The notes beneath the pieces are model-generated. The model saw only the letters and a program-made list of their open reading frames with translations, made no database searches and was not told the DNA's origin. Position numbers and translations under genes: made by a program. DNA of 6,107 nucleotides, from positions 1 to 6,107 of the forward strand of contig SVMQ01000137.1 of assembly GCA_015067375.1 (NCBI GenBank), written 5' to 3'. The DNA is from Oscillospiraceae bacterium. GTDB taxonomy: Bacteria > Bacillota > Clostridia > Oscillospirales > Ruminococcaceae. Positions 5,836 to 6,107 of the stretch are shown piece after piece; position 1 is the stretch's first letter; the number at the start of each line of letters is the position of its first letter.

Positions 5836-6107
5836 TCATACACTTGCAGGCGGCCAATTGCCGTCAGGCCAGTCCCAGCAGCCCTTCTTACCTGCACTGC
5901 AGCAGGTCAGCGGATAGAAGCTGTCCTCAAAGGCTGCCTTGCAAGCCTTGTACTGTTTGCACGCCTCGCGGTACATTTCGAGTGCACGCTCGTCGTCGGG
6001 ATGCGTGTTGAGATACAGCTTGAGATCCGTCGCGAAAAAATCAGCCTCCATGATCGCTCTCATAAGGTCTGCACAGTTTGCGTCAGTATTGCTTTGCCTT
6101 TGCTCGG
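5836..6107 (-). CDS. cotJB: Spore coat protein CotJB, 5' end cut by window edge
   Basis: CotJB is a small protein encoded just before cotJC and needed with CotJA and CotJC in the coat of Bacillus spores. The diagnostic block DLMRAIMEADFFATDLKLYL followed by NTHPDD matches the family's usual start region and LYLDTHPDD motif; it ends with PLT and a Trp-rich tail. An ATG at 6063 could start a 75-residue form, but it has no ribosome binding site. The frame stays open through 14 more codons to the edge with no ATG, GTG or TTG, so the true start lies just beyond 6107. The tail is odd: CWDWPDGNWPPASV replaces the usual WxWVDxPWPW-type ending. The visible part holds six cysteines (five in the last 41 residues, as in PLTCCSAGKKGC), more than I expect for this family. 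Confidence 0.88.
   Translation of the reverse strand, partial: EQRQSNTDANCADLMRAIMEADFFATDLKLYLNTHPDDERALEMYREACKQYKACKAAFEDSFYPLTCCSAGKKGCWDWPDGNWPPASV

Noticed and set aside
6061..6063. ATG as the start of cotJB
   Set aside because: No ribosome binding site precedes it and the frame remains open to the window edge, so the start is more likely outside.

Overview
The window looks like chromosomal DNA of a low-to-moderate GC Clostridia bacterium, probably of the Ruminococcus/Oscillospiraceae type. The pointers are Firmicutes-style ribosome binding sites, sigma-A promoters with 17-bp spacers, a DUF4364 protein, cotJ spore-coat genes, and clostridial-looking AroA and AroC variants. The genus is inferred from protein flavour, not proven.

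Layout. (1) Positions 1-449, minus strand: the first 149 codons of leuC (leucine biosynthesis), running off the left edge. (2) Positions 450-697: a divergent control region with one good promoter for leuC and one for aroB, several inverted repeats and a 13-bp tandem repeat. (3) Positions 698-4629, plus strand: a tight four-gene operon aroB-aroA-aroC-DUF4364. It ends at a hairpin terminator (4634-4672) that appears to work in both directions. (4) Positions 4671-5108, minus strand: a small hypothetical gene, possibly an Imm22-type immunity protein, with its own strong promoter. (5) Positions 5200-5244: the terminator of the cotJ operon, touching that promoter. (6) Positions 5263-6107, minus strand: cotJC and the 3' part of cotJB, running off the right edge.

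How the genes work together. AroB makes the first carbocycle of the shikimate pathway, and AroA and AroC carry out its last two steps to chorismate. The intermediate enzymes (AroD, AroE, AroK) are not here and must be encoded elsewhere. The DUF4364 protein has a winged-helix look and shares the operon, so it may be a regulator, although its target is unknown. LeuC belongs to the branched-chain pathway and is read divergently from the same control region, which allows shared regulation. CotJC keeps all the residues expected for a dimanganese catalase and works with CotJB in the spore coat of related bacteria.

Most of the window is ordinary housekeeping biosynthesis. The parts most worth a second look are the operator-like symmetry between leuC and aroB, the DUF4364 gene in the aro operon, the solitary Imm22-like gene, and the cysteine-rich CotJB tail.
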